Origin: CAUZIZ01 sp965219855
GTDB lineage: Bacteria > Acidobacteriota > UBA6911 > RPQK01 > JAJDTT01
DNA: 64,000 bases
Direction: 5' to 3'
Assembly (NCBI GenBank): GCA_965219855.1
Contig: CBDCOR010000010.1
Coordinates: forward strand, 124,001-188,000
The notes under the pieces are model-generated. The model was not told the DNA's origin, did no database searches, and worked only from the letters and a program-made list of their open reading frames with translations. This document shows, in pieces, positions 25,774-34,627 of this stretch. How positions within the stretch are numbered: the stretch's first letter is position 1; each line of letters opens with the position of its first letter. The translations under genes were made by a program, and so were the position numbers.

Positions 25774-27089
25774 CAGTAGTGTCCCAACGTTTGGGCTTCT
25801 AATCTCTGTAAAGTATTAATGAGTAATATGTTAGAGAAGATAATGGGTGTTTCCGACTTGAAAGTGAGTGTACGCTCACGCCCTTCAGTTCATAAGGAGG
25901 GCGAGCATGTACACGGGCACGACGATTTTTTCTCAGGTGATGCGGCATCTTCCCTGGCATCATTTTCATCGCATTGTTCAGCACTACGGAGGCGACTACA
26001 AGGTCAAGTCGTTCCGCTGTGCCGACCATTACCGGGTCATGGCCTTTGCACAGTTGACCTATCGCGAGAGCTTGCGCGATATCGAAGCCTGCCTACGGGC
26101 CATGAGATCCAAGCTCTTCCACATGGGCATTCGCTCCACGGTCTCCCGCAACAATCTGTCCAATGCCAACGAGAGGCGCGACTGGCGCATCTATGCCGAG
26201 TTTGCCCAAGTGCTTATCGCCGAAGCGCGCCGCCTGTACACCGACGAGGACCTGGGAGTCGACCTGAACGCGACCGTCTATGCCTTGGACTCCACGACCA
26301 TCGACCTGTGCCTCTCGGTCTTCCCCTGGGCGCGCTTCCGCCGTACCAAGGGGGCGATCAAACTGCATACCTTGCTCAACCTGCACGGCGCCATTCCCGA
26401 GTTCGTTCTGATCTCGGACGGAAAACTGCACGATGTCCACGCCTTGGACCACCTGATTCCTTGTCCCGGTGCCTACTACATCATGGATCGCGGATACCTG
26501 GATTTCGGGCGCCTGTACCGACTCCATTCTGCCCGGTCGTTATTCGTGACCCGCGCCAAGGCCAACTTCAAGTTCCGCCGCCGCTACTCCCACCCGGTGG
26601 ACAGAACGACGGGACTGATCTGCGACCAAACTGTCCTGCTGAGCACCTTCTATCCGGCCAAGGCCTACCCCGAACCTTTGCGTCGCATCAAGTTCTTCGA
26701 CGTCACCACCGACCTGCGGCTAGTATTCCTCACCAACGACTTTGCTTCTCCCGCTCTGACTATTGCCCGGCTCTACAAGCTCCGCTGGCAGATCGAACTG
26801 TTCTTCAAATGGATCAAACAGCATCTCCGCATCAAGGCCTTTTACGGCACCAGTCCCAATGCCGTGAAAACACAAATCTGGATCGCCCTCAGTACCTACC
26901 TGCTCATCGCCATCATCCGCAAGCGCCTCTATCTCGAGTTGCCGCTCTACACAATTCTCCAGGTCCTGAGTGTCTCGCTCTTCGAGAAAACCCCAATTTT
27001 ACAGGCCTTTCAGGACATGCATTACATTACTCAGAATAGTGACATTCATAAACAGTTGATGTTATTCGACTAACGCTGGGACGCTACTG
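25774..27089 (+). mobile_element. IS4-family element (DUF4372 type), copy 1
   Basis: 1316 bp with terminal inverted repeats CAGTAGTGTCCCAACGTT and, at the right end, the complement CAGTAGCGTCCCAGCGTT. Flanked by the 9-bp direct repeat ACCACCGAC (25765-25773 and 27090-27098). The copy at 38406 has the same length and its own 9-bp duplication, confirming the boundaries. Confidence 0.93.
25907..27073 (+). CDS. IS4-family transposase (copy 1)
   Basis: 388 residues from ATG 25907, preceded by AAGGAGGGCGAGC; the frame is open further upstream. N-terminal DUF4372-like region (FSQVMRHLPWHHFHRIVQHY), then the DDE core: ALDSTTIDLCLSVFPWA (first Asp), YYIMDRGYLDFGRLY (second Asp) and YKLRWQIELFFKWIKQHLRI with the late glutamate of the Y(2)R(3)E(6)K signature. 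Complete and apparently intact. Confidence 0.93.
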   Translation: MYTGTTIFSQVMRHLPWHHFHRIVQHYGGDYKVKSFRCADHYRVMAFAQLTYRESLRDIEACLRAMRSKLFHMGIRSTVSRNNLSNANERRDWRIYAEFAQVLIAEARRLYTDEDLGVDLNATVYALDSTTIDLCLSVFPWARFRRTKGAIKLHTLLNLHGAIPEFVLISDGKLHDVHALDHLIPCPGAYYIMDRGYLDFGRLYRLHSARSLFVTRAKANFKFRRRYSHPVDRTTGLICDQTVLLSTFYPAKAYPEPLRRIKFFDVTTDLRLVFLTNDFASPALTIARLYKLRWQIELFFKWIKQHLRIKAFYGTSPNAVKTQIWIALSTYLLIAIIRKRLYLELPLYTILQVLSVSLFEKTPILQAFQDMHYITQNSDIHKQLMLFD

Positions 27090-27098
27090 ACCACCGAC

Positions 27099-27344
27099 AC
27101 AGAATGACGGCTTCGCCCGACCAGCCATCAGGGTGGGTGATAGCTGCCTCGTGATAGAGGAGAGTATCGTAAGTGTTACGGGCGTCTCCTACGTTTCGAA
27201 TAAATTCTCAGGGGTTAAACACGCCTTTCCCGGTAATCTCAGATTGGTGGAGTACAGGGGCCTTAGAGAAGTGGAATTACTAGGTAAGAGAAGAACGGTA
27301 AACACCGCCATCTATCACGGTTGGGGCGTTATTGCGGCTACTAG
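27099..27344 (+). pseudogene. Unknown exported protein, segment 2 of 3
   Basis: Continuation of the gene starting near 25157. The frame reads NDGFARPAIRVGDSCLVIEE, later GVSYVSNKFSGVKHAFPGN and AIYHGWGVIAA, and ends at the CTAG where the IS1380 tandem begins. No family recognised. Its perfect frame continuity across both insertions is the evidence that it belongs to the same gene. Confidence 0.7.
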
Positions 27345-29215
27345 ACCCAAAAGAAGTAGATGAAAGTGGACTAAACCACATGTAAACACCTGAAATGCCA
27401 GACCTGACGGGTATTCTGGGGTTGTCAAAGAAACTTCAGAACAAGCCGAAAGGAGGCATTTCAGGTGAAGAAAAAGGATAGCGCAATCATCCGCAAACGG
27501 GAAGCAGAGGTTGCTCAGCGATTGAGCCCCAGCTGGAACGGTCAAGACCCGAAACCGGTGCTCTCGCCCGAGGTCATCAGCTACGAGGTCTCGGAGAAAA
27601 CGGGTGCGGTCAGTTACGGTGGTCTGGGGCTGCTGCAGCAGGTGGTGAAGTGGAGTGGGCTGGGGAAAGCCATTGACCAGGCGGTGACGCTGCTCAAACG
27701 CCACCAACCGTACCACGAATCGGACCACGTCCTGAGCCTGATCTACAACGTGGCCACGGGCGGGACCCGCTATCAGGATATTGAACTGCGACGTCAGAGT
27801 GTGAGTTTCCTGGAGGCGGTGGGAGCCGAGAAGATCCCCGCCCCCAGCACGGCCGGAGACTTTGTGCGCCGCTTTGACGCGCCCGACGTGGTGGATCTGA
27901 TGGAAGCCGTCAATGCCAGCCGCCTCAAGGTCTGGGCCCAACAACCGGCCCGTTTCTTCCAACGGGCGGAGATCGACGTGGATGGGACGATGGCCCCCAC
28001 GAGCGGCGAATGCAAGGAAGGGATGGAGATCAGCTACGACGGGCAGTGGGGCTATGCGCCGCTGATCGTGACGCTGGCCAATACGGGAGAGGTGCTCTAT
28101 GCGGTCAACCGCTCGGGCAACCGTCCCTCTCATGAGGGAGCGGCCGAATGGCTGGATCGGAGTATCGAGCTGGTTCGAGAGGCGGGTTTTCGGAAGGTGC
28201 GCCTGCGCGGGGACACGGATTTTTCGCTGACGGCTCATTTTGACCGTTGGACGGAGGCGGGCGTGGAGTTTGACTTCGGGATCGACGCCCATCCGAGCTT
28301 CGTCAAGTGGGCGGAGGCGTTGCCAGAAGCGAGATGGAAAGAGCTGGGGCGCCCCAGCCAGGGGAAAGGAAAAGGGAAGAAGCGGCGCCAGCGGCGGGAC
28401 AAAGTGAAGCCGGAGATTGTCAAGAGACGCGGGTTCAAGACGCTGACGCTGGAACGGGAAGAGATCGCGGAGATCGACTACCGTCCGAGCAAAGCGAAGC
28501 GAACCTATCGGATGGTGATCTTGCGCAAGACGATCCTGGTCGAGAAAGGCCAGAAGCGGCTGCTGCCGCAGACGCGCTACCACTTTTATGTCACCAATAT
28601 CTCGGCCAGAACGTTGGGAACGGCGGGAGTCGTACGGGAAAACAACCGGCGCTGCAACCAGGAGAACGTCATTGAACAACTCAAGAACGGAGTCGAGGCC
28701 CTGCGGATGCCCTCGGATACGCTGGTAGCCAACTGGGCCTATCTGGTGATTGCGGCTCAAGCCTGGAATCTGAAAGCCTGGATGGGGTTGGTGCTGCCGG
28801 CGCGACTGCAAGCCCGAGAGCTGGTGAAGATGGAGTATCGCCGTTTCCTGCGAGAGGTCATTGAAATGCCCTGCCAGATTTTGCGCAGGGGCCGACAGTT
28901 GGTCTATCGGCTGCTGGATGTCAATGGTTGGAGCCGTCTTCTCTTGGAAGGCAGTAAGTGGTTGAAACACCGGCCAGCTACCTGAAACTGAAAGGAGATA
29001 AAGTAGCTCCGAGGGTCGCCAGAGCTGGGGCGAGGTGTCTCTACAAACGCCCCCCAAGAGGGCAGAATCGTTTTCCCTGAGCGATCGGCGTGGAGGACAG
29101 CTGAAGACGTGCCTGTTCTGAGTGACTTCGCGCCGAAATTTAGAATTTAGGTCTCCAAAATGGCTCCTCGGAGCCGACAAAGGGGTCTAGTTTCGAACTT
29201 GCGCTTATTTTGGGA
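27345..29215 (+). mobile_element. IS1380-family element, copy B (left member of tandem)
   Basis: 1871 bp, CTAG at 27341-27344 on the left and a CTAG at 29216-29219 shared with copy C. Right end reads TTATTTTGGGA rather than ...GGGC as in copies A and D. Inserted in an unknown gene. Confidence 0.92.
27465..28985 (+). CDS. IS1380-family transposase (copy B)
   Basis: 506 codons, GTG start after AAAGGAGG, same motifs as copy A (VDGTMAPTSGE, RGDTDFSL). Carries FVRRF where copy A has FMRRF. Intact. Confidence 0.92.
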   Translation: MKKKDSAIIRKREAEVAQRLSPSWNGQDPKPVLSPEVISYEVSEKTGAVSYGGLGLLQQVVKWSGLGKAIDQAVTLLKRHQPYHESDHVLSLIYNVATGGTRYQDIELRRQSVSFLEAVGAEKIPAPSTAGDFVRRFDAPDVVDLMEAVNASRLKVWAQQPARFFQRAEIDVDGTMAPTSGECKEGMEISYDGQWGYAPLIVTLANTGEVLYAVNRSGNRPSHEGAAEWLDRSIELVREAGFRKVRLRGDTDFSLTAHFDRWTEAGVEFDFGIDAHPSFVKWAEALPEARWKELGRPSQGKGKGKKRRQRRDKVKPEIVKRRGFKTLTLEREEIAEIDYRPSKAKRTYRMVILRKTILVEKGQKRLLPQTRYHFYVTNISARTLGTAGVVRENNRRCNQENVIEQLKNGVEALRMPSDTLVANWAYLVIAAQAWNLKAWMGLVLPARLQARELVKMEYRRFLREVIEMPCQILRRGRQLVYRLLDVNGWSRLLLEGSKWLKHRPAT

Positions 29216-29219
29216 CTAG

Positions 29220-31093
29220 ACCCAAAAGAAGTGGATGAAAGTGGACTAAACCACATGTAAACACCTGAAATGCCAGACCTGACGGGTATTCTGGGGTTGT
29301 CAAAGAAACTTCAGAACAAGCCGAAAGGAGGCATTTCAGGTGAAGAAAAAGGATAGCGCAATCATCCGCAAACGGGAAGCAGAGGTTGCTCAGCGATTGA
29401 GCCCCAGCTGGAACGGTCAAGACCCGAAACCGGTGCTCTCGCCCGAGGTCATCAGCTACGAGGTCTCGGAGAAAACGGGTGCGGTCAGTTACGGTGGTCT
29501 GGGGCTGCTGCAGCAGGTGGTGAAGTGGAGTGGGCTGGGGAAAGCCATTGACCCAGGCGGTGACGCTGCTCAAACGCCACCAACCGTACCACGAATCGGA
29601 CCACGTCCTGAGCCTGATCTACAACGTGGCCACGGGCGGGACCCGCTATCAGGATATTGAACTGCGACGTCAGAGTGTGAGTTTCCTGGAGGCGGTGGGA
29701 GCCGAGAAGATCCCCGCCCCCAGCACGGCCGGAGACTTTGTGCGCCGCTTTGACGCGCCCGACGTGGTGGATCTGATGGAAGCCGTCAATGCCAGCCGCC
29801 TCAAGGTCTGGGCCCAACAACCGGCCCGTTTCTTCCAACGGGCGGAGATCGACGTGGATGGGACGATGGCCCCCACGAGCGGCGAATGCAAGGAAGGGAT
29901 GGAGATCAGCTACGACGGGCAGTGGGGCTATGCGCCGCTGATCGTGACGCTGGCCAATACGGGAGAGGTGCTCTATGCGGTCAACCGCTCGGGCAACCGT
30001 CCCTCTCATGAGGGAGCGGCCGAATGGCTGGATCGGAGTATCGAGCTGGTTCGAGAGGCGGGTTTTCGGAAGGTGCGCCTGCGCGGGGACACGGATTTTT
30101 CGCTGACGGCTCATTTTGACCGTTGGACGGAGGCGGGGCGTGGGAGTTTGACTTCGGGATCGACGCCCATCCGAGCTTCGTCAAGTGGGCGGAGGCGTTG
30201 CCAGAAGCGAGATGGAAAGAGCTGGGGCGCCCCAGCCAGGGGAAAGGAAAAGGGAAGAAGCGGCGCCAGCGGCGGGACAAAGTGAAGCCGGAGATTGTCA
30301 AGAGACGCGGGTTCAAGACGCTGACGCTGGAACGGGAAGAGATCGCGGAGATCGACTACCGTCCGAGCAAAGCGAAGCGAACCTATCGGATGGTGATCTT
30401 GCGCAAGACGATCCTGGTCGAGAAAGGCCAGAAGCGGCTGCTGCCGCAGACGCGCTACCACTTTTATGTCACCAATATCTCGGCCAGAACGTTGGGAACG
30501 GCGGGAGTCGTACGGGAAAACAACCGGCGCTGCAACCAGGAGAACGTCATTGAACAACTCAAGAACGGAGTCGAGGCCCTGCGGATGCCCTCGGATACGC
30601 TGGTAGCCAACTGGGCCTATCTGGTGATTGCGGCTCAAGCCTGGAATCTGAAGGCCTGGATGGGGTTGGTGCTGCCGGCGCGACTGCAAGCCCGAGAGCT
30701 GGTGAAGATGGAGTATCGCCGTTTCCTGCGAGAGGTCATTGAAATGCCCTGCCAGATTTTGCGCAGGGGCCGACAGTTGGTCTATCGGCTGCTGGATGTC
30801 AATGGTTGGAGCCGTCTTCTCTTGGAAGGCAGTAAGTGGTTGAAACACCGGCCAGCTACCTGAAACTGAAAGGAGATAAAGTAGCTCCGAGGGTCGCCAG
30901 AGCTGGGGCGAGGTGTCTCTACAAACGCCCCCCAAGAGGGCAGAATCGTTTTCCCTGAGCGATCGGCGTGGAGGACAGCTGAACACGTGCCTGTTCTGAG
31001 TGACTTCGCGCCGAAATTTAGAATTTAGGTCTCCAAAATGGCTCCTCGGAGCCGACAAAGGGGTCTATTTTCGAACTTGCGCTTATTTTGGGA
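29220..31093 (+). mobile_element. IS1380-family element, copy C (right member of tandem)
   Basis: 1874 bp, three bases longer than the other copies because of three single-base additions inside the transposase gene. Flanked by the shared CTAG (29216-29219) and CTAG 31094-31097. Right end matches copy B (GGGA), suggesting B and C arose by one event or by tandem duplication. Confidence 0.92.
29340..30863 (+). pseudogene. IS1380-family transposase, frameshifted (copy C)
   Basis: Differs from the intact copies by one extra C near 29553 (ATTGACCCAGG instead of ATTGACCAGG) and two extra Gs near 30135-30145 (GGCGGGGCGTGGGAG instead of GGCGGGCGTGGAG). The gene therefore falls into three overlapping frames (29340-29660, 29530-30285, 30123-30863). 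The rest of the sequence is near-identical to copy B, so the lesions are recent or are homopolymer sequencing errors. Confidence 0.88.
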
Positions 31094-31097
31094 CTAG

Positions 31098-31179
31098 AAG
31101 CCCGCAGTGTAGAGAACACGTAGCGTCTTACTTGACGAAAATGATCAAGAATGGGAGCGCGCCGTATCTATGGAAGTAG
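31098..31179 (+). pseudogene. Unknown exported protein, segment 3 of 3 (C-terminus)
   Basis: Final 26 codons of the interrupted gene, reading RSPQCREHVASYLTKMIKN with a TAG stop at 31177. In frame with 27344 once the IS1380 pair and one CTAG are removed. Confidence 0.65.
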
Positions 31180-31200
31180 GTAGTACCAACACCCCCAGCA

Positions 31201-31233
31201 CTGTAAGCGGACACTTGGTTTTGTGACAACGGT
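31201..31233. mobile_element. Solo IS3-type terminus
   Basis: TGTAAGCGGACACTTGGTTT followed by TGTGACAACGG repeats the end of the IS3 remnant at 24709 (one extra T). No transposase sequence is attached. It marks the boundary between the broken unknown gene and the phage-tail region. Confidence 0.75.
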
Positions 31234-31270
31234 TCCACCTTTTAAAAGGCCCGAATAAGCTCCTTAAATC

Positions 31271-32248
31271 TCATTTTGAGGCCGGCGTTTCGGCCTCAAC
31301 CCGGGTGGTGTAGCCGCTGCTGGTGAGTTCATGGGTGATTTGGGTGGCGATCCACTCTCCGTCGACTCCCCTCCTGAAGTCAGACAGCGTCAACTTAGCC
31401 TCGGCGGCCAGGGTGGGATCACCAGGCTTCAACGTCAGGTTGATGGTCGCTAATCCTCGGGTTAAGGCGTTGAATTTGGCTTGGGCGGCAGCCCGAGCTT
31501 CTTCTGCCGTGGGATAGGTATGGCGCAAGGTAAAGACCGGCTCCCCATCACCCACGCGCTCGGTCACTTGCTGACCCGCTTCCACGTCCTGCCAATGGGC
31601 CAGGACCGCCCGAAACTCTCCCCGATCCGCCAGGGTGACCCGGTGGTCGCTTGTCTGGGTGCGATGAATCGACACGGCCTTGGTGGCCTGCCCACTGGCG
31701 CTCTGGGCCTGGCCGTGGGGGACGAAGAGCACATAGGGTCCAGCCGGCTTGCCGACGGCATCGTATTGATTGCCGAGCCGCGTCAGGAAGTGCAGGTCGG
31801 ATTCCTCGGTCTGGTCGATATGAGGGATGCGGATCGCGCCGAGCGCCGGTTCCACGCGAGGTTTCAGTCTGTGCTCCTGGGCGATCGTGGAAACCACCTC
31901 ATCGAGAGTGGTATCCGACCAGGCGCGGGTCTTGTGCTGTTTCAGGTTGGATTTCATATCGACGGCCTTGGCCTGGATGGTGAGGGTGTCGGGCGGACCG
32001 GCCAGTTCGATCTCATCGACGATGTAGAGTCCCATTTGGGCCAGCCCCCGTTCTTCGTATCCCAGTGAGACCTCCAGTTTGGCTCCCTTGCGGGGCAGTT
32101 CGATCCGGCCCTCCCGGTCATCTAGGCGAAGGGAGACGGTATCGGATTGATAGCCGGCCTCGTCGGTCAGAGTCAGGGAAAGCAATCGGTCTCGGATGGC
32201 GTCGGTGATGTCGCGCTGATCGGCCAGGATGCGGTAGGCGGGACGCAT
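31271..32248 (-). CDS. Phage late control D-like / contractile tail hub protein
   Basis: 325 residues of the gpD/VgrG-like hub family: MRPAYRILADQRDITDAIRD, then SDTVSLRLDDREGRIELPRK, LGYEERGLAQMGLYIVDEIE, and EESDLHFLTRLGNQYDAVGK with the typical E-x-D-L-x-F-L-T-R-L motif. In P2-like tails and extracellular contractile injection systems this protein forms the hub carrying the spike. Last gene of a leftward set (gpU-like, small gene, gpX-like, gpD-like) with overlapping start and stop codons. Confidence 0.9.
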   Translation of the reverse strand: MRPAYRILADQRDITDAIRDRLLSLTLTDEAGYQSDTVSLRLDDREGRIELPRKGAKLEVSLGYEERGLAQMGLYIVDEIELAGPPDTLTIQAKAVDMKSNLKQHKTRAWSDTTLDEVVSTIAQEHRLKPRVEPALGAIRIPHIDQTEESDLHFLTRLGNQYDAVGKPAGPYVLFVPHGQAQSASGQATKAVSIHRTQTSDHRVTLADRGEFRAVLAHWQDVEAGQQVTERVGDGEPVFTLRHTYPTAEEARAAAQAKFNALTRGLATINLTLKPGDPTLAAEAKLTLSDFRRGVDGEWIATQITHELTSSGYTTRVEAETPASK

Positions 32249-32454
32249 CAGTCCCAGAGCCTCACGGTGTCGATGCTTTGGTTGGGCTGAGGCAGATCGG
32301 GCAGTTCGATCACAAGACCGGCTGGCAGGAGGGGACCGGCCTCGGCCAAGCCAGGATTGGCCTTGAGCACGGCCTCCACGGCTCCGGCCTGCTGGCCGTA
32401 GTGACGCCAGCAGATCCAGTCCAGCATGTCCCCCTCCTTGGTGCGGTAGCGCAT
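32248..32454 (-). CDS. Tail protein X (LysM-like)
   Basis: 68 residues, the usual size of gpX: MRYRTKEGDMLDWICWRHYG, then PLLPAGLVIELPDLPQ. This small LysM-like protein joins tube and hub in P2-like tails. Its TGA overlaps the ATG of the hub gene (TGATG), and its own ATG overlaps the stop of the gene upstream in the same way, so translation is probably coupled. Confidence 0.88.
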   Translation of the reverse strand: MRYRTKEGDMLDWICWRHYGQQAGAVEAVLKANPGLAEAGPLLPAGLVIELPDLPQPNQSIDTVRLWD

Positions 32455-32723
32455 CAGTCCTTCGCCTGCAGTCGCGTGAGACCCTGGGGAGTCAGGACGC
32501 AGTTGCGGAAACCATAGGGGTATCGGGGCTCCCCGACATCGATATAGCCCTCCTCCTCCAGCCACCCGATGGTGGCGTAAGCGAGTTGGCCCTCTCGGCA
32601 ATAATGGCTATTCCTAAACCCGCTAATCTGATCCACATCGAGGTCGATCTTGAGGGGAAAGCTCTCGTGGAGCCGGGCTAAGATAATGGACTCGTACGCG
32701 GTGAAACGATCGATATTTCTCAT
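32454..32723 (-). CDS. Small uncharacterised protein within the tail operon
   Basis: 89 residues from ATG 32723, which overlaps the gpU-like stop (ATGA). Sequence MRNIDRFTAYESIILARLHE, then a segment (LAYATIGWLEEEGYIDVGEP) that resembles a short winged-helix or C-terminal cap with a YPYGFRNCVLTPQG tail. No tail family recognised. The tight overlaps on both sides indicate that it is a real member of the operon. Confidence 0.65.
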   Translation of the reverse strand: MRNIDRFTAYESIILARLHESFPLKIDLDVDQISGFRNSHYCREGQLAYATIGWLEEEGYIDVGEPRYPYGFRNCVLTPQGLTRLQAKD

Positions 32724-32998
32724 TTCTTGTCCTCTCCGTAGCGGGCGAGTTTCAGCCGAAATTCCACCTGACGGGGCGAGCCGTCGGCGTAGAAGACGCT
32801 CTGGGTTTCCTCGACCCGGGTAATGACCCACTGGCCCCAGACTCGTCCGGCGCTGTCATTTAAAAGCAGCGGCGTCCCTTTCTCCGCCTCCTGGCGCATC
32901 CGGTCGAGCTGTCCCAGGCCTCCGCGAAAGGACGGGTAGATCATGCCATTCAGGGTGATCTCCTCTCGTCCAGGCGTCGATCCCAGCGAAATCACTTG
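32720..32998 (-). pseudogene. Tail protein U (gpU-like), N-terminally truncated
   Basis: C-terminal part of a gpU-type tail terminator: GREEITLNGMIYPSFRGGLG, LLLNDSAGRVWGQWVITRVE, and FYADGSPRQVEFRLKLARYG. The expected first 30-40 residues are missing because at about 32998 the sequence changes into a rightward reading frame of another tail gene. The remaining in-frame start (GTG or ATG within the fragment) is unlikely to give a working protein. Confidence 0.8.
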
Positions 32999-33989
32999 GG
33001 TGCGGTCCTGGAGCGCGGACTTCCCCGATCACCACACGGTCGATTTTACGGCCGATCCAATCGACACCAGCTTCCAGACCTGGTACGTCGACAGGCCGCT
33101 GGAGTGGAGACCAGTCCACACCCTCCCCGAGACGCCGGAGGAATGTAGCTTCCGTGAGCCAGCCGCCTTCCTCAACCGAGACGGAAATTTGGAACTGTTC
33201 TTGAGCTCTAATCGGGCCAGGAGCTGGTCGATTTGGCACACGACTCTGACCGATATCGATCCGCCCGCCTGGGAAGAGTTACGAGAGGTCACGTCGGCCC
33301 CCTACTCGCAGCGCGATCCCTACCCGATAGCCACCTCCGCTGGAACCTTGCTTCTCTACCGCTCGGACGAGAGTGTCCGTTACACCAGCCAGGTTTACCG
33401 GGCCACGGAAACGCTTGATGTTCGCTACGCCGGATCGACCACCGTCGACACGCGAAACGTAGCCGGTATCGCCCTGCGGGAGCGATTCGATGACTTCCAG
33501 TCCTATGTCTACGACGTCGGAGAAAATGGCCAACGTGGCGATCGCAACTGGTATGCGCGCGACACCGTGGGTATTTATCTGAACCCCGATACCGACGACG
33601 AACAGATCATCAGCCGCAACCGGAATCTCATCCACAGCGTGTTGAGACAGTTCCTTCCCAGTCAGGTGCGCGTGGTCTTTATCATCCCCATCGTCTCCCG
33701 CGAACAGGTCTACACCTACGACTTTCCGGATACTGAACCGCAGCGGCTGATCGGGGAGCAGTTTTTCGACAGCCTTGACACCAGTGCGGCCGACGACTAT
33801 TCCGGGTTCACCGACGAGTACCAGGACGGGATCGCCGACTGGGTATGGATCCGCTCCTGGAGTCTCGATGCGCCAAATCATCACAGCGTAGATTTCACGG
33901 CTGATCCCATCGATACCAACTTCCGTACCGTACACATTGGGCTGCAAGCTCTGGGACAAGACAACCTGTCAGAGGAAGAAGTGGGGTAG
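32998..33989 (+). pseudogene. Tail/baseplate-associated protein, N-terminally truncated
   Basis: The frame is open from 32943, but the first residues overlap the gpU fragment and native sequence seems to start at TWVRSWSADFPDHH. The protein contains a motif twice: near its start (VRSWSADFPDHHTVDFTADP) and near its end (WIRSWSLDAPNHHSVDFTAD), each followed by IDTxF, so a repeated module is likely. The middle resembles beta-rich structural protein with a DUF2586/baseplate-like feel, but I cannot name the family. Four bases separate it from the next gene. Confidence 0.55.
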
Positions 33990-33993
33990 CGAC

Positions 33994-34521
33994 ATGGAGA
34001 GACTAGGAGCCTCGATCAAGGGGATCTATCGGGATGTTTTGAAAAGACGAGGCGACCGCACCGTCCACGACAGCGGGTGGCTCTCCAACGCCATCATGGA
34101 CCGAGGACGGGTGCTGCTCGCCGGGTTTCTCAAGAACGATTCTCCCAGCGGCATTCGGTTCCTGGCCGTCGGCCAGGGACTGGAGAATTGGGACGTAGAT
34201 GAGGCACCGCAACCGGATCCGACTGCCAGCGACCTGGTCAATCGACACTCGCCGCCCGTCCCGGTTTCAAGGCTGAATCTTGTCTATCTCAGCCCCAGCG
34301 ATGGGGTGGTAACCGAGCCGACCAACCGATTGCAGATCACCGCGACACTGGAGCCAGGATATCCCGAGATCGCGCCACCCGCAGTGACTTTTCCCCTTCG
34401 AGAGTTCGCCCTCTTCGGCTCGTTCGGAGGTATGGATTTCATGATCAACAACGTGCGGCACCCGGTCATCCACAAAGACGCCTCGGCCACGCTGATCCGA
34501 GTAATTCGGCTATATTTCTAG
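33994..34521 (+). CDS. Putative contractile-tail structural protein
   Basis: 175 residues from ATG 33994, four bases after the preceding stop. Begins MERLGASIKGIYRDVLKRRG and ends IHKDASATLIRVIRLYF. Contains a strand-rich segment (NRLQITATLEPGYPEIAPPA, FALFGSFGGMDFMINNVRHP). The FALFG / NN-x-R-H-P-x-I-x-K pattern is familiar from uncharacterised proteins of extracellular contractile injection loci and phage tails, but function is unknown. Probably in an operon with the genes on both sides. Confidence 0.6.
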   Translation: MERLGASIKGIYRDVLKRRGDRTVHDSGWLSNAIMDRGRVLLAGFLKNDSPSGIRFLAVGQGLENWDVDEAPQPDPTASDLVNRHSPPVPVSRLNLVYLSPSDGVVTEPTNRLQITATLEPGYPEIAPPAVTFPLREFALFGSFGGMDFMINNVRHPVIHKDASATLIRVIRLYF

Positions 34522-34543
34522 AAATGCGCTTGGAGGTTCAAGA

Positions 34544-34609
34544 ATGTTGAGTATCGAAGAGGTCAATCAGAAGTCGGGAGTTGGAAGCCGTCTACAAACT
34601 CAGTGGTAA
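34544..34609 (+). CDS. Possible 21-residue peptide or gene remnant
   Basis: ATG 34544 follows TTGGAGGTTCAAGA, a good ribosome site at good spacing, and encodes MLSIEEVNQKSGVGSRLQTQ W before TAA. It lies in the 106-bp gap between two co-directional tail genes. It may be a leader, a small protein or the 5' stub of a deleted gene; the strong ribosome site favours a former or real gene. Confidence 0.3.
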   Translation: MLSIEEVNQKSGVGSRLQTQW

Positions 34610-34627
34610 ATCGGCAGGAGAGCAGCC

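Noticed and set aside
25819..27039. 406-codon alternative frame over the IS4 transposase (also 38451-39671)
   Set aside because: Overlaps the intact transposase in another frame and has arginine/proline/histidine-rich out-of-frame character.
27315..29180. Long antisense ORFs (about 620 codons) across IS1380 copies and within the 1604-codon frame at 5921-10735
   Set aside because: They are the stop-free antisense strand of the GC-rich transposase gene; composition is histidine/leucine/arginine-rich with no motif.
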